The position numbers and the translations under genes were made by a program. Of a stretch of 64,000 bases of DNA, positions 25,801 to 35,389 are shown piece after piece. How positions within the stretch are numbered: the stretch's first letter is position 1; each line of letters starts with the position of its first letter. The notes below the pieces were generated by a model that was not told the origin of the DNA, did no database searches, and was given only the letters and a program-made list of their open reading frames with translations. Source of the DNA: Aureimonas endophytica. GTDB lineage: Bacteria > Pseudomonadota > Alphaproteobacteria > Rhizobiales > Rhizobiaceae. The stretch spans positions 372,001 through 436,000 of the forward strand of contig NZ_BMIQ01000004.1 of NCBI RefSeq assembly GCF_014642635.1, in the 5' to 3' direction.

Positions 25801-26430
25801 CTACTTCGTGCCGTAGAGCCGGTCGCCGGCATCGCCGAGGCCGGGCACGATATAGCCCTTCTCGTTGAGATGGCTGTCGATCGCCGCCGTATAGACCTGG
25901 ATGTCGGGATGGGCCTCGTGGAAGCGCTTGATGCCTTCCGGCGCGGCGAGGAGGCAGAGGAAGCGGATGTTCCTCGCGCCTCGGCTCTTCAGCCGATCCA
26001 TGGCCGCGATGACCGAATTGCCGGTGGCAAGCATCGGATCGACGGTGATGACCAGCCGGTTGGCGAGGTCTTCCGGCGCCTTGAAGTAATATTCGATCGC
26101 TTCCAGCGTCTCGTGGTCGCGATAGACGCCGACATGGGCGACGCGCGCCGCCGGCACGAGATCCAGCATGCCTTCGAGCAGCCCGTTGCCGGCGCGCAGA
26201 ATGGAGGCGAAGACCAGCTTCTTGCCTTCGAGCGTCGGCGCCTCCATCGGCTCGATCGGCGTCTCGATCGGCATGGTGGTCAGTTCGAGGTCGCGCGTCA
26301 CCTCGTAGCAGAGCAGCGTCGAGATCTCCCGCAAAAGGCGGCGGAAGCTCGCCGTCGAGGTTTCCTTCTTGCGCATGATGGTGAGCTTGTGCTGCACCAG
26401 CGGATGATCGATGACGGTGACGCCGTCCAT
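25801..26430 (-). CDS. upp: Uracil phosphoribosyltransferase
   Basis: A 209-residue enzyme that makes UMP from uracil and PRPP. The PRPP-binding loop is [30 protein letters not shown] near the N-terminus, [13 protein letters not shown] and the C-terminal [18 protein letters not shown] uracil-binding tail are characteristic. ATG 26430 gives the standard N-terminus [16 protein letters not shown]. It is the last of three minus-strand salvage genes, after deoB and add. Confidence 0.95.
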   Translation of the reverse strand: MDGVTVIDHPLVQHKLTIMRKKETSTASFRRLLREISTLLCYEVTRDLELTTMPIETPIEPMEAPTLEGKKLVFASILRAGNGLLEGMLDLVPAARVAHVGVYRDHETLEAIEYYFKAPEDLANRLVITVDPMLATGNSVIAAMDRLKSRGARNIRFLCLLAAPEGIKRFHEAHPDIQVYTAAIDSHLNEKGYIVPGLGDAGDRLYGTK

Positions 26431-26461
26431 GCTCTGCCCTCTTGTCTCGGTCGGGCGGAGA

Positions 26462-27484
26462 CTAGTCGCTGCCAGGGCCGGAGCCAAGGGCGAGGAGCGC
26501 CGCGACGAACCGTTCCTCCAGCATTCGCCGCGTATCCTTATCGACGAAGGCGGCCTCGATCGCCGTGCGGGTAAAGCCGGCGAGGACGCTCTCCGCCAGC
26601 CCCTGCCTGTCCCGCGCGAAGGCATATTCGGCGGCGAGACTGGTGGCGAAGAAGGGCGGATCGTCGGAATTGACCGTCACCCGGCAGCCGGCCTCGACGA
26701 GCCGGCGCAGTGGATGCGCCGCCGGGCTGGGATAAACGCCGAGCGCGAGATTCGAGCCCGGACAGACCTCCAGCACCACACCCTCCGCCGCGATCCGCCG
26801 CAGGAGTTCGCGATCCTCCACGGCGCGCACGCCATGGCCGAGCCGGGACGGCTTCAGCGCGTCGAGCGTTTCCCGCACGGCGTCCGGCCCGGCGAACTCG
26901 CCGGCATGGGCGGTGAGGCCGAGCCCCGCTTCGCCGGCGATGGCGAAGGCGCGGGCGAAGTCGGCGGGGCGGCCGACCGTCTCGTCGCCGGCGAGGCCGA
27001 AGCCGCTGACGCGCGGCAGGCCGGGCTCCGCCGCGAACCGCGCCGCCGCCTCCACCGCCGCCACGCCGAAATGGCGGACGCCGACGACGATAAGCCGGCA
27101 AACGATACCGTGATCCGCCTCGGCCCGCGCCGCGCCCGCCGCGACGGCGCCGATATAGGTCCTCGGCGCCAGTCCGGCGGCGCGCGCATGGTCGGGCGAG
27201 ACGAAAAGCTCCGCATGAAACGCGCCCTCCGCCGCGATCGCGGCGAGATAGGTCCGGGTCAGCTCGGCATAGTCCTCCTCCGTGCGGAAGAGGGCGCTCG
27301 CCCGGTCATAGGCGCGCAGGAAGGTCTGGAAGTCGCCCCGGCGATAGGCCCCGTCCGCGAGGATGTCGGAGACGTCGACGCCATGGCGCGCCGCCTGGCG
27401 CTGGACGAGGGCGGGGGAGGCGGTGCCTTCCAGATGGCAGTGCAGCTCCGCCTTCGGCAGGCGCGCGAGGCGATCCGGCGTCAC
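26462..27484 (-). CDS. add: Adenosine deaminase
   Basis: A 340-residue metal-dependent hydrolase turning adenosine into inosine. Zinc ligands are seen in ELHCHLEGT near residue 15, the catalytic region in [11 protein letters not shown], then SRLGHGVRA and VNSDDPPFF. It overlaps the end of deoB by 4 nt (27481-27484), implying a shared transcript with deoB and upp. With the PNP and deo genes opposite, it completes purine nucleoside breakdown. Confidence 0.94.
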   Translation of the reverse strand: MTPDRLARLPKAELHCHLEGTASPALVQRQAARHGVDVSDILADGAYRRGDFQTFLRAYDRASALFRTEEDYAELTRTYLAAIAAEGAFHAELFVSPDHARAAGLAPRTYIGAVAAGAARAEADHGIVCRLIVVGVRHFGVAAVEAAARFAAEPGLPRVSGFGLAGDETVGRPADFARAFAIAGEAGLGLTAHAGEFAGPDAVRETLDALKPSRLGHGVRAVEDRELLRRIAAEGVVLEVCPGSNLALGVYPSPAAHPLRRLVEAGCRVTVNSDDPPFFATSLAAEYAFARDRQGLAESVLAGFTRTAIEAAFVDKDTRRMLEERFVAALLALGSGPGSD

Positions 27485-28674
27485 AGGAAGCTCGTCCCGT
27501 GCCGGCCGGGCGCGAGGCCGAGATGGGCGGCGACGCTTTCGCCGATATCGGCGAAGCTCGGCCGGACGCCGATCGGACGGGAGGCGATGCCGGGGCCGAA
27601 GGCGAGCACGGGCACCCGCTCGCGCGTGTGGTCGGTGCCGGCGAATGTCGGGTCGCAGCCATGGTCGGCGGTGATCACCACGAGGTCGCCGGGCCGCAGC
27701 CGCGCCTCCAGCTCCGGCAGGCGCCGGTCGAAGGCCTCCAGCGCCGCCGCATAGCCGGCGACGTCGCGCCGATGGCCGAAGAGCATGTCGAAATCGACGA
27801 AATTGGCGAAGACGAGATCGCCCTCCGCCGCCATCTCCCAGCCTTCCAGCATGGCGTCGAACAGCGCCATGTTGCCGTCGCCCTTCAGGAGGCGCGAGAT
27901 GCCGCGATGGGCGAAGATGTCGCCGATCTTGCCGATGGCGATCGTTTGGCGGCCGGCGGCCGATGCCCGGTCGAGCAGCGTGTCCTCAGGCGGCGGCACG
28001 GCATAGTCGCGCCGATTGGCGGTGCGCCGGAACGTCGCCGCCGTCTCGCCGAGAAAGGGGCGGGCGATGACGCGGCCAATGTTCAAGGGATCGGCATGGC
28101 GGCGGGCCGCCTCGCAGAGGGCATAGAGCCGGTCGAGGCCGAAATGCGTCTCGTGCGCGGCGATCTGGATGACGGAATCGGCGGACGTGTAGAAGATCGG
28201 CCGGCCGGTGCGGATGCTGTCCTCGCCGAGCTCGGCGATGATCTCGGTGCCCGAGGCGTGACGATCGCCAAGAATGCCGGGGATCGTCGTCTCGTCGAGG
28301 ATCGCGGCGATCAGTTCGGCGGGAAAGGCCGGGACGCGGCGCGGAAAGGTGCCCCAGTCGAAGGCGACGGGGACGCCGGCGATCTCCCAATGGCCGGAGG
28401 GCGTGTCCTTGCCGCGCGACACTTCCTCCGCCGCGCCGAAAAGGCCGGCGGGCGCGCCGCTCGCGGCTCGGCCGGCGGCGAGATGGAGGCCGAGCGCCTC
28501 GAGGCGGGGCAGGCGCAGCGGCCCTTCCCGGAGGCCCGGCCGATCGGCCGCGCCCGCCGCGGCGGCGGCGAGGATATGGCCGAACGTATCGGCGCCCGCA
28601 TCGCCGAAGGCCTCGGCATCCGGCGCCTGGCCGATGCCGAAGGAATCGAGGACGATGAGAAGGGCTCGGGCCAC
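27481..28674 (-). CDS. deoB: Phosphopentomutase
   Basis: A 397-residue alkaline-phosphatase-superfamily mutase converting (deoxy)ribose-1-phosphate to the 5-phosphate, linking nucleoside phosphorylases to DeoC. Metal-binding motifs are [18 protein letters not shown] at the N-terminus, SGHWEIAG, and [20 protein letters not shown] near the C-terminus. It is the first gene of the minus-strand deoB-add-upp unit, and its promoter should lie in the short gap before the pilus-related gene. Confidence 0.95.
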   Translation of the reverse strand: MARALLIVLDSFGIGQAPDAEAFGDAGADTFGHILAAAAAGAADRPGLREGPLRLPRLEALGLHLAAGRAASGAPAGLFGAAEEVSRGKDTPSGHWEIAGVPVAFDWGTFPRRVPAFPAELIAAILDETTIPGILGDRHASGTEIIAELGEDSIRTGRPIFYTSADSVIQIAAHETHFGLDRLYALCEAARRHADPLNIGRVIARPFLGETAATFRRTANRRDYAVPPPEDTLLDRASAAGRQTIAIGKIGDIFAHRGISRLLKGDGNMALFDAMLEGWEMAAEGDLVFANFVDFDMLFGHRRDVAGYAAALEAFDRRLPELEARLRPGDLVVITADHGCDPTFAGTDHTRERVPVLAFGPGIASRPIGVRPSFADIGESVAAHLGLAPGRHGTSFL

Positions 28675-28731
28675 GGTTGCCTCGCTGCTGACGGCGCGAG
28701 ACGGAAGCTTAAAGGAGGATGCGCGGCGCGG

Positions 28732-29187
28732 CTACTTCGTCACGGCCGTCGCCAGGGACTGGCGCTGCGTGTGCTGGGTGATCGCGAGGTTGAAGCTGGC
28801 CTCCGTGTCGCCCACCGTCACGGTCGGCTCGCATTCCGGCATGCAGGCATAGGTCTGCCGCTCGGCTTGGCGATAGATCCGCACCGTGCCTTCCTCGGAC
28901 GCGCGCACCGCGACCTTCTCGTCGATCAGCGGCTGGCCGTCGCCGTCGAGCACGATGAGATTGGTGATGCCATAGGCGCGGCCCGTCAGCACCATGGTGG
29001 TCGCGTCCTGCACGGTGACGTCGGCGATCGCCGGATTGCCGATGATGACGGTCGCCGCCGGGCGCGGCACCTTCAGGACGCTCGCATGGTCGACATCGAC
29101 GGACAGCAGCTGCGGCGCGGCTTCGGCGAAGGCCGCGCTCGCGAGGCCGTTGGCGAGCGCGAGCGAAAGGAACCAGGCGCGGAACAT
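28732..29187 (-). CDS. Pilus assembly protein with CpaC-type N-terminal domain
   Basis: A 151-residue exported protein. A signal peptide covers about residues 1-22 (FLSLALANGLASAAFA). The mature part matches the N-terminal domain of type II/III secretion and pilus secretins: VLKVPRPAATVIIGNPAIADV, then LTGRAYGITNLIVLDGDGQ. No secretin channel domain follows. A cysteine pair (ACMPEC) could form a disulfide. It is divergent from flp. I infer a periplasmic accessory of the Tad secretin CpaC. Confidence 0.85.
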   Translation of the reverse strand: MFRAWFLSLALANGLASAAFAEAAPQLLSVDVDHASVLKVPRPAATVIIGNPAIADVTVQDATTMVLTGRAYGITNLIVLDGDGQPLIDEKVAVRASEEGTVRIYRQAERQTYACMPECEPTVTVGDTEASFNLAITQHTQRQSLATAVTK

Positions 29188-29665
29188 GAGGCAACTCGGG
29201 TGGCGGGCGATCCGGGCCCGAGCATGGACGAGCAGGGTGAACGATCCCTTAAGAGTCCCTGACGGAACCTCGCGGGGTCGGCTGGCCGGGTCTCTTCGCC
29301 GGTGACCGTGTCGCGAATGCTCGCCGATGCCGCCGGCATCGACTGCGCTTCGCTCCTCGTCACCGGACGAAGATCCCTCGCCCATCCTCCGCCCGGAGGG
29401 TTCCGTCAGGGCCTCTAAAGCGCGCGACGCCACGGACGGGCCGGCCCGGCCGGCTCGCCCCGCCGCGAGCGGATGCAAGTTGTCGGAAGCTTTTCGGAAA
29501 GGATCGACTTCAACCCTTCGTTCATCGCGATAGCAAACCCGCCGAATCAAACAAATTTAATGAAACTTCTTAAGCGAGGTGCAATCGCTCCTGGATAATC
29601 TGCACTCATCCGATCGGCGGGGACAAGTCGACGGAAAGCTCAACCGGGACTGACGGGGTTTTCTC
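29188..29665. other. Divergent intergenic region upstream of flp
   Basis: A 478-nt gap with no gene. It should hold promoters for the CpaC-N-domain gene (left) and flp (right). The right end turns AT-rich (29550-29600) and contains TTAA-N9-TTAA at 29557-29573, about 93 nt before flp. This resembles a CtrA site but has 9 rather than 7 spacer bases. No RNA gene is visible. Confidence 0.45.
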
Positions 29666-29839
29666 ATGCGCAAGTTCTTCAGCCGCTTCGCTCGCAACGA
29701 GTCCGGTGCGACCGCGATCGAATATGGCCTCATCGCCGCCTTCATGGCCGTCTGCCTGATCGCCGCTCTGCCGAAGATCACGGCGGGCGTTTCCAGCCAG
29801 TTCACGTCGATCGGCACGAAGTTGAGCAGCGGCCAGTAA
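29666..29839 (+). CDS. flp: Flp-family type IVb pilin
   Basis: A 57-residue prepilin, the structural subunit of the Tad pilus. A basic leader (MRKFFSRFARNESG) ends in the prepilin cleavage Gly14. The mature protein starts ATAIEYGLIAAFMAV with the family Glu and Tyr at +5 and +6 and a single hydrophobic helix. Processing is expected by the CpaA peptidase encoded next. It is the only Flp gene in the window. A strong terminator directly follows, so pilin can be made in excess over the assembly genes. Confidence 0.93.
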   Translation: MRKFFSRFARNESGATAIEYGLIAAFMAVCLIAALPKITAGVSSQFTSIGTKLSSGQ

Positions 29840-29854
29840 ATTCCTCTAGAATGA

Positions 29855-29890
29855 AACGGGTCGCTTGAACGGCGACCCGTTCGCTTTTTC
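29855..29890 (+). terminator. Intrinsic terminator after flp
   Basis: AACGGGTCGC-ttgaacg-GCGACCCGTT is a perfect 10-bp stem followed by CGCTTTTTC. It begins 15 nt after the flp stop and precedes the cpaA start, so part of the transcripts should end here and part read through into cpaA. Confidence 0.88.
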
Positions 29891-29915
29891 CCCAAAGGCT
29901 TCAATAGGGGCATCG

Positions 29916-30422
29916 ATGGTCCTGCTTCCGGTTCTGATCTTTCCGGCCTGCATGATCGTCGCCGCGCTGACGGACCTTTGCAGCATGACGATCCCGAACC
30001 GCCTGCAGCTGGCGCTCGCGGGCGGCTTCGTGCTGGCGGCCCTCTCGCTCGGCCTGCCGCTGCCGGTTCTCGGCCTGCATCTGGCGACGGGCGCGCTGAT
30101 GCTGCTTCTGACCTTCGGCTGTTTCGCGGCCGGCTGGATGGGCGGCGGCGACGCGAAGCTGATTGCCGCGACCGCGCTCTGGCTGGGGCCGACGACGGCG
30201 CTCGCCGATTACGCGATGGCCGCGACGCTCTATGGCGGCATCCTCACCCTGCTGCTTCTCCTGGCGCGCGCGCTGCTCGCCCCGACGACCGGCATCGTCT
30301 TTCTCGACCGCCTGCTGACCAAGACGGTCGGCTGCCCCTACGGCATCGCGCTCGGCCTCGCCGGCCTGCGCGTCTTCGCCGACACGCCCTATGCCGAGGC
30401 CCTCGCCGCGACCTTCGCCTGA
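29916..30422 (+). CDS. cpaA: Prepilin peptidase CpaA/TadV
   Basis: A 168-residue membrane aspartic peptidase of the A24 family that cleaves and may methylate Flp prepilin. The two catalytic aspartates are in ALTDLCSMTIPN (near residue 19) and WMGGGDAKLIAA (GxGD motif). Four to five membrane helices are predicted by eye. It lacks the large N-terminal methylase domain of PilD, as is usual for TadV. ATG 29916 follows the flp terminator. Confidence 0.92.
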   Translation: MVLLPVLIFPACMIVAALTDLCSMTIPNRLQLALAGGFVLAALSLGLPLPVLGLHLATGALMLLLTFGCFAAGWMGGGDAKLIAATALWLGPTTALADYAMAATLYGGILTLLLLLARALLAPTTGIVFLDRLLTKTVGCPYGIALGLAGLRVFADTPYAEALAATFA

Positions 30423-30498
30423 CGCCCCGGAGCGGCGCGCGGCTGCGCGAGGATCAGGTCGTGGCTTGTCGGGATCGCGATGGTCTGGAAAGGCGGGA

Positions 30499-30574
30499 TG
30501 GTGCCCAGGGGCGGAATCGAACCACCGACACTGCGATTTTCAGTCGCATGCTCTACCAACTGAGCTACCTGGGC
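30499..30574 (-). tRNA. tRNA-Phe (GAA)
   Basis: A 76-nt tRNA on the minus strand: GCCCAGGTAGCTCAGTTGG start, anticodon loop CTGAAAA (GAA), T arm GGTTCGATTCC, acceptor end closing with GCCCAGG and an encoded CCA. It sits between cpaA and cpaB, splitting the pilus locus. No attachment repeat is seen next to it. Confidence 0.97.
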
Positions 30575-30951
30575 CCGGCGACCTGCCGCCGGAGCGGCTC
30601 GTTTCGTCGCGAGGTGGGCGCCTTATAGGTGGCCCGCGACGGCCTGTCCAGCCCCTTCGCGCATCGCCGATGAAGAAGCTTCGGCCCGGCCGAAGGTGCT
30701 TCGTTAAGGCGTATCGAAGTCGCAGCTCTGGCGTCGGAAACAGGGAGGGCCCGGGTTCCTCACGCGTTCTGATCCCTGCGATAAGGAACGAGGCGCCGGG
30801 GCGCGGATGATTCGGCGCCGCCGGATCGACGGGAGCCTTGCGGCTTCCTTACCGGCCCCGCCGCTCCGACACGTTTCATTAACCATGTATTGAGGGTTTG
30901 GCGCCCATAACGATGCTCCAAGCCGCGATCCGCGGGGGATGAGGATCGGAA
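30575..30951. other. Intergenic region upstream of cpaB
   Basis: A 377-nt gap without a gene, containing the tRNA-Phe promoter (minus strand, right of 30574) and the promoter of the cpaB-tadC operon. A CtrA-like site lies at 30879-30893. Nothing else stands out. Confidence 0.5.
30879..30893 (+). promoter_or_regulatory. CtrA-like binding site upstream of cpaB
   Basis: TTAACCATGTATTGA fits the alphaproteobacterial CtrA consensus TTAA-N7-TTAA with one mismatch in the second half-site. It is centred about 65 nt before the cpaB ATG, a suitable promoter position. Cell-cycle control of pilus genes by CtrA is known in Caulobacter; control here is inferred. Confidence 0.4.
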
Positions 30952-31767
30952 ATGAACGCTTCGCGCCTCGCGGTGCTCGGTGTCGCACTCTCTTCGGCGG
31001 TCGGCGCTGGCGTCGTCGCGCTCAACCTGTCGGCGCGGGAACCCGCCGAACCCATCGTCATCACCGCGCCGAGCGAGCCGACGGTCAAGCTCGCCGAAGT
31101 GCTGGTGACGACGCGCGACATTCCCATGGGCGGCGCCGTCGAGGGCGGGCTCGGCTGGCAGAGCTGGCCGGAAGACGCGCTCGGCCCCTCGCTCATCCTG
31201 CGCGGCAACCGGCCGAACGCCGTCGAGGAACTCGGCGGCACGCTGGCGCGCCAGTCCTTCGTCACCGGCGAGCCCGTGCGCGAGGACAAGCTCGTCAAGT
31301 CCGATCGCGGCTTCATGTCGGTGGTCCTGCCCCAGGGCAAGCGCGCCATCGCCGTGCAGATCGCGGCCGAGACGGCGGCGGGCGGCTTCATCCTGCCGAA
31401 CGACCATGTCGACATGATCATGACGCGCAAGCGCATGAAGGACGGCGTGCCGACCGGCGAGGTCGATACCGAGACCGTCCTGTCGAATATCCGCGTCCTG
31501 GCGATCGATCAGGCCATCGACGAGAAGAGCGGCAGCCGCAGCGTCATCGGCACGACCGCGACGCTCGAGGTCGATCCCGAACAGGCCGAGGCCGTCACCG
31601 CCGCCCAGCAGATGGCCGACCGCATCGTGCTGACGCTCCGCTCGCTCGAGGATTCGGTGCCGGGCGGCAAGGGCTATGCCGCCTTCCTGCTCGCCGGCGA
31701 GCAGCGGCCGAGCCGCGTGCATGTCGTGCGCTACGGCCAGACCAGCGACGTGACGACCCGGAAATGA
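30952..31767 (+). CDS. cpaB: Flp pilus assembly protein CpaB/RcpC
   Basis: A 271-residue protein anchored by an N-terminal hydrophobic segment (about 4-25). It has a SAF-like domain (VLVTTRDIPMGGAVEGGLGWQSWP) and the RcpC/CpaB core (GFMSVVLPQGKRAIAVQI, then PNDHVDMIMT). CpaB is thought to help the outer-membrane secretin channel in the periplasm. First gene of the operon; its stop overlaps the cpaC ATG (ATGA). Confidence 0.93.
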   Translation: MNASRLAVLGVALSSAVGAGVVALNLSAREPAEPIVITAPSEPTVKLAEVLVTTRDIPMGGAVEGGLGWQSWPEDALGPSLILRGNRPNAVEELGGTLARQSFVTGEPVREDKLVKSDRGFMSVVLPQGKRAIAVQIAAETAAGGFILPNDHVDMIMTRKRMKDGVPTGEVDTETVLSNIRVLAIDQAIDEKSGSRSVIGTTATLEVDPEQAEAVTAAQQMADRIVLTLRSLEDSVPGGKGYAAFLLAGEQRPSRVHVVRYGQTSDVTTRK

Positions 31768-33389
31768 GCCGCACCATGGTCCAGGTTCCCGCTTCCTCCG
31801 GCCCCGCGCGCCGCTTCGCCGCCCGGGCGCTCGCCTCCGCCTTGGCCGCCACCATCGGCCTCGCGCCCGTCCCGCCGGCCGGCGCGGCGAGCCCGGCGAC
31901 CATCACCGTGTCGCGGGCGCAGCAGGCCATCTCGCTCGGCCTCGACAAGTCCAAGGTGATCGACCTGCCGGCCGACGCGCACGACATCCTCGTCGCCAAT
32001 CCCGCCATCGCCGATGCGGTGACGCGCACCGCGCGCCGGATCTATATCTTCGGCAAGCAGGTCGGGCAGACCAATATCTTCGTCTTCGACCGCAACGGCG
32101 CCGAGATCGCCATCCTCGACCTGCGCGTCGAGCGCGACGTCGCCGGACTGCAGCAGACCATCTCCAAATACATTCCGGCCTCGGAGGTGAAGGTCGAGAT
32201 CCTCAACGACAATATCGTGCTGACCGGCCGGGTGCAGACGCCGCAGGACGCCGCCCAGGCGGTGCGCCTCGCGCAGGTCTATGTCACGGGCGGCGAGGCG
32301 ACGACCAGCCAGTTCATCAAGTCGGCCATCGCGCCCGGCGGCTCGGGCGGTTCCGGGGGCGGGGGCGGGGGCGGCAGCGTCAGCCAGGCCTTCGAGGACC
32401 GCCAGACCAGCCAGGTCATCAATCTCCTGAAGATCGACGGCGAGGATCAGGTGACGCTGAAGGTCACCGTCGCCGAGGTGCAGCGCTCGGTGATCAAGCA
32501 GCTCGGCTTCAACGGCCTCGCGCAAGGGGCGATCGACGGCTTCACCTTCGGCGCCGTCTCGGACAATCCCTTCGGCCTCGGCAAGGCCCTGTCGTCCTCC
32601 AGCCTCTTCGGCACCGGCTCGATCGGCTCGTCCAATGTCGACGCGCAGCTCAGCGCGCTCGAACAGGCCGGCGTGATGCGTACGCTCGCCGAGCCCTCGC
32701 TGACGGCGATCTCCGGCGAAAGCGCGAGCTTCAAGGTCGGCGGCGAGTTCAACATCGCGGACGGCAAGGACGAGACGCCGGCGAAGCGGACGCCGATCCT
32801 CAACGCGGCCGGCAACATCGTCGGCTACGACGATACGCCCGCGAAGGTCGAATACGAGCATCGCCAGATCGACTACGGCATCGGCCTCGACTTCACGCCG
32901 GTCGTGCTCTCGGCCGGCCGCATCAGCCTGAAGGTCCGCACATCGGTTTCCGAGCCGAGCTTCGAGTCCCCCTACAACGTGCCGAGAGGCGCCGCGCCGG
33001 CCGTCAACCTGCTCGGCATCCGCAAGCGCCTCGCCGATACGACGGTCGAACTGCCCTCCGGCGGCTCGCTGGTCATCGCCGGTCTCGTGCGCGACGAGAC
33101 GCGCCAGGTCATTTCCGGCTTTCCGGGCCTGTCGAAGCTTCCCGTCCTCGGCACGCTGTTCCGCTCGCGCGACTTCCAGCGCTACGAGACCGAGCTCGTC
33201 GTCATCGTCACGCCCTATCTCGTGCGGCCGGTGGCGCGCCAGGATCTCGCCCGCCCGGATGACGGGCTGAACTTCACGGCGGACGGCGCCGGCAACTTCC
33301 TCGGCCGCATCAATCGCGTCTATGGCGCGATGGACACGGACCTGCCGCCCGGCCGCTATCACGGCATCGTCGGATATATCTACAAATGA
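31764..33389 (+). CDS. cpaC: Tad pilus secretin CpaC/RcpA
   Basis: A 541-residue outer-membrane secretin. A signal region covers about 15-41 and ends PAGAA. The N-terminal secretin domain (VIDLPADAHDILVANPAIAD) is followed by a BON-like part (VKVEILNDNIVLTGRVQ), a glycine-rich linker near 193-206, and the type II/III secretin core (MRTLAEPSLTAISGESASF, then VELPSGGSLVIAGLVRD and LPVLGTLFRSRDF). It would form the channel for the Flp fibre. It overlaps cpaB and cpaD by ATGA on each side. Confidence 0.94.
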   Translation: MSRTMVQVPASSGPARRFAARALASALAATIGLAPVPPAGAASPATITVSRAQQAISLGLDKSKVIDLPADAHDILVANPAIADAVTRTARRIYIFGKQVGQTNIFVFDRNGAEIAILDLRVERDVAGLQQTISKYIPASEVKVEILNDNIVLTGRVQTPQDAAQAVRLAQVYVTGGEATTSQFIKSAIAPGGSGGSGGGGGGGSVSQAFEDRQTSQVINLLKIDGEDQVTLKVTVAEVQRSVIKQLGFNGLAQGAIDGFTFGAVSDNPFGLGKALSSSSLFGTGSIGSSNVDAQLSALEQAGVMRTLAEPSLTAISGESASFKVGGEFNIADGKDETPAKRTPILNAAGNIVGYDDTPAKVEYEHRQIDYGIGLDFTPVVLSAGRISLKVRTSVSEPSFESPYNVPRGAAPAVNLLGIRKRLADTTVELPSGGSLVIAGLVRDETRQVISGFPGLSKLPVLGTLFRSRDFQRYETELVVIVTPYLVRPVARQDLARPDDGLNFTADGAGNFLGRINRVYGAMDTDLPPGRYHGIVGYIYK

Positions 33390-34084
33390 GCGCTCCGAGA
33401 TCCCTTAATATCCGGCGCGCCGCCGGCCTCGCGCTTGTCGGCGCGCTTCTGCTGGCGGGCTGCGCCGACCGTCATGCGATCGAGGTCGGCTCCGTGCCGG
33501 ACGATTATCGCACGCGCCATCCGATCGTCGTCGGCGAGAGCGAGGTGGCGATCGAGCTGCCGATCGCCAGTTCCGAGATCCGCCTGTCGGAAAACGCCCG
33601 CAGCCGCATCGAGGATTTCGGCCAGCGCTTCCGCGGCACCCATGCCGCCGCGCTCCGCGTGCTCCTGCCGCGCGGCTCGGCCAACGAGAAGGCCGCCGCG
33701 CTCGCCTCGCGCGACGTGGTGGCGACCCTGCGCCGCATCGGCGTCGCGGGCGACCGCATCCTGGTCCAGCCCTATGACGCGGCGGGGGAGGGCGGGCCGG
33801 TTCCGATCCGCCTGTCCTTCGCGACGCTCACCGCCAAAACCGCGCCCTGCGGGCGCTGGCCGGACCAGCTCGCCGATACCGAGCAGAACCGCAACTACTT
33901 CAATTTCGGCTGCGCCACGCAGCAGAACCTCGCCGCGCAGGTCGCCGATCCGCGCGACCTTCTCGGTCCGCGCGGCCGCGATCCGGTCGATGCCGCCCGC
34001 CGCACGAACATGCTGGAGGACTACCGCCTCGGCCGCAGCACGGCGTCGGACCGGTCGCGCACCGAATCGACCTATAACTGGTGA
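33386..34084 (+). CDS. cpaD: CpaD-family pilus lipoprotein
   Basis: A 232-residue lipoprotein with signal peptide and lipobox LLAGC (Cys29). The body matches CpaD: NARSRIEDFGQRFRG, then ALRVLLPRGSANEKAA and the C-terminal NFGCATQQNLAAQVADPRDLL. CpaD is thought to support the secretin at the outer membrane. It overlaps cpaC by ATGA and precedes cpaE by 13 nt. Confidence 0.93.
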   Translation: MSAPRSLNIRRAAGLALVGALLLAGCADRHAIEVGSVPDDYRTRHPIVVGESEVAIELPIASSEIRLSENARSRIEDFGQRFRGTHAAALRVLLPRGSANEKAAALASRDVVATLRRIGVAGDRILVQPYDAAGEGGPVPIRLSFATLTAKTAPCGRWPDQLADTEQNRNYFNFGCATQQNLAAQVADPRDLLGPRGRDPVDAARRTNMLEDYRLGRSTASDRSRTESTYNW

Positions 34085-34097
34085 CGGGGGAGCGGGC

Positions 34098-35366
34098 ATG
34101 AGCGACGTCCTGAAGGGGGCCGACACCTCGCTGCTGCGCGACGAGATCGCCGCGATGGAGAATGTGCGGCCGATCCCGCGCATCTCAGTCCAGGCCTTCT
34201 GCGAATCAGAGGCGACGGCCAAGGCCGTGCAGCGCGCCGGCGAGGACCGCCGGATGGCCAAGGCGCATCTGCGCGTCCATATGGGCGGCATCCGCGCCGC
34301 GACCGAGCATTATTCGAGCGCGCCGACGCCCAATCTCATCATCCTGGAATCCCGCGCCCTGCCGGGCGACCTCGTCAACGAGCTCGACACCCTGGCCGAG
34401 GTCTGCGATCCCGGCTCGAAGGTCGTCATCGTCGGCCATTTCAACGATGTCGGTCTTTATCGCGACCTGACGCGGCGCGGCATCTCCGAATATCTCGTCG
34501 CGCCCGTCTCCATGGCGGACGTGATGTCGGTCATCGCCGGCCTCTTCGCCGATCCCGACGCCAAGCCGCTCGGCCGGATCATCGCCTTCGTCGGCGCCAA
34601 GGGCGGCGTCGGCGCCTCGACGCTCGCCCACAACGTCGCCTGGTCGATCTCCAGGCTCTTCTCCACCGACGTGCTGCTCGCCGATCTCGACCTGCCCTTC
34701 GGCACCGCGAACATCAATTTCGACCAGGACCCGGCACAGGGCATCGCCGAGGCCGTGTTCTCGGCCGACCGGATGGACGAGGTCTTCCTCGACCGCCTCC
34801 TCGCCAAATGCGCCGACCATCTGTCGCTGCTCGCCGCGCCTTCCATGCTCGACCGGACCTACGATTTCGCCGGAGACGCCTTCACCGCCCTCATCGAGAC
34901 GGCCCAGCGCACGACGCCCGTCGTGATCCTCGACGTGCCGCATGTCTGGAACGACTGGACGCGCAACGTCCTCGCCAAGGCCGACGAGGTGGCGATCGTC
35001 GCGAGCCCCGATCTCGCCAATCTGCGCAATGCCAAGAATCTCGTCGACACGCTGCGCAAGGGGCGGCCGAACGACAAGCCGCCGCATCTCATCCTGAACC
35101 AGATCCAGATGCCGAAGCGGCCGGAGATCACGGCGACGGATTTCTGCGATCCGCTGCAGCTGGAGCCGGTGGGCCTCGTCGCCTTCGATCCGCTGACCTT
35201 CGGCGGCGCCGCCAATAACGGCCGGATGATCGCCGAGGCCGATCCCAAGCACGCGGCCGTCGAGATCTTCGACCAGATCGCCCATGTGCTCACCGGGCGC
35301 GGCGAGCCGAGACGCGCCAAGCGCGCGTCCGGTCTCGATTTCCTCGCCCGGCTGCGGCGCAAGTAG
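34098..35366 (+). CDS. cpaE: Pilus assembly ATPase-like protein CpaE/TadZ
   Basis: A 422-residue protein. The N-terminal receiver-like domain (about 25-150) lacks a clear phosphorylation pocket. A MinD/ParA-type domain follows, with the deviant P-loop FVGAKGGVGASTLAHNVA (final Thr/Ser positions altered) and DVLLADLDLPFGTANINF. CpaE/TadZ localises the pilus machine at the pole. ATG 34098 follows GGGGAGCGG. The gene is in the middle of the cpa operon. Confidence 0.93.
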   Translation: MSDVLKGADTSLLRDEIAAMENVRPIPRISVQAFCESEATAKAVQRAGEDRRMAKAHLRVHMGGIRAATEHYSSAPTPNLIILESRALPGDLVNELDTLAEVCDPGSKVVIVGHFNDVGLYRDLTRRGISEYLVAPVSMADVMSVIAGLFADPDAKPLGRIIAFVGAKGGVGASTLAHNVAWSISRLFSTDVLLADLDLPFGTANINFDQDPAQGIAEAVFSADRMDEVFLDRLLAKCADHLSLLAAPSMLDRTYDFAGDAFTALIETAQRTTPVVILDVPHVWNDWTRNVLAKADEVAIVASPDLANLRNAKNLVDTLRKGRPNDKPPHLILNQIQMPKRPEITATDFCDPLQLEPVGLVAFDPLTFGGAANNGRMIAEADPKHAAVEIFDQIAHVLTGRGEPRRAKRASGLDFLARLRRK

Positions 35367-35389
35367 GGCGAAGGAAGGAGCCCGCGCGC

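Noticed and set aside
27499-29262. Long plus-strand frame opposite deoB
   Set aside because: Low-complexity, Arg/Ala/Gly-rich translation typical of antisense shadows in high-GC DNA; deoB on the other strand is clear.
29557-29573. TTAA-N9-TTAA upstream of flp as a CtrA site
   Set aside because: The spacer is 9 rather than 7 bases, so it does not fit the CtrA consensus. It is noted only in the intergenic entry.
30499-30574. tRNA-Phe as a second integration site
   Set aside because: No duplicated tRNA 3' end and no integrase are found nearby; both sides are pilus genes.
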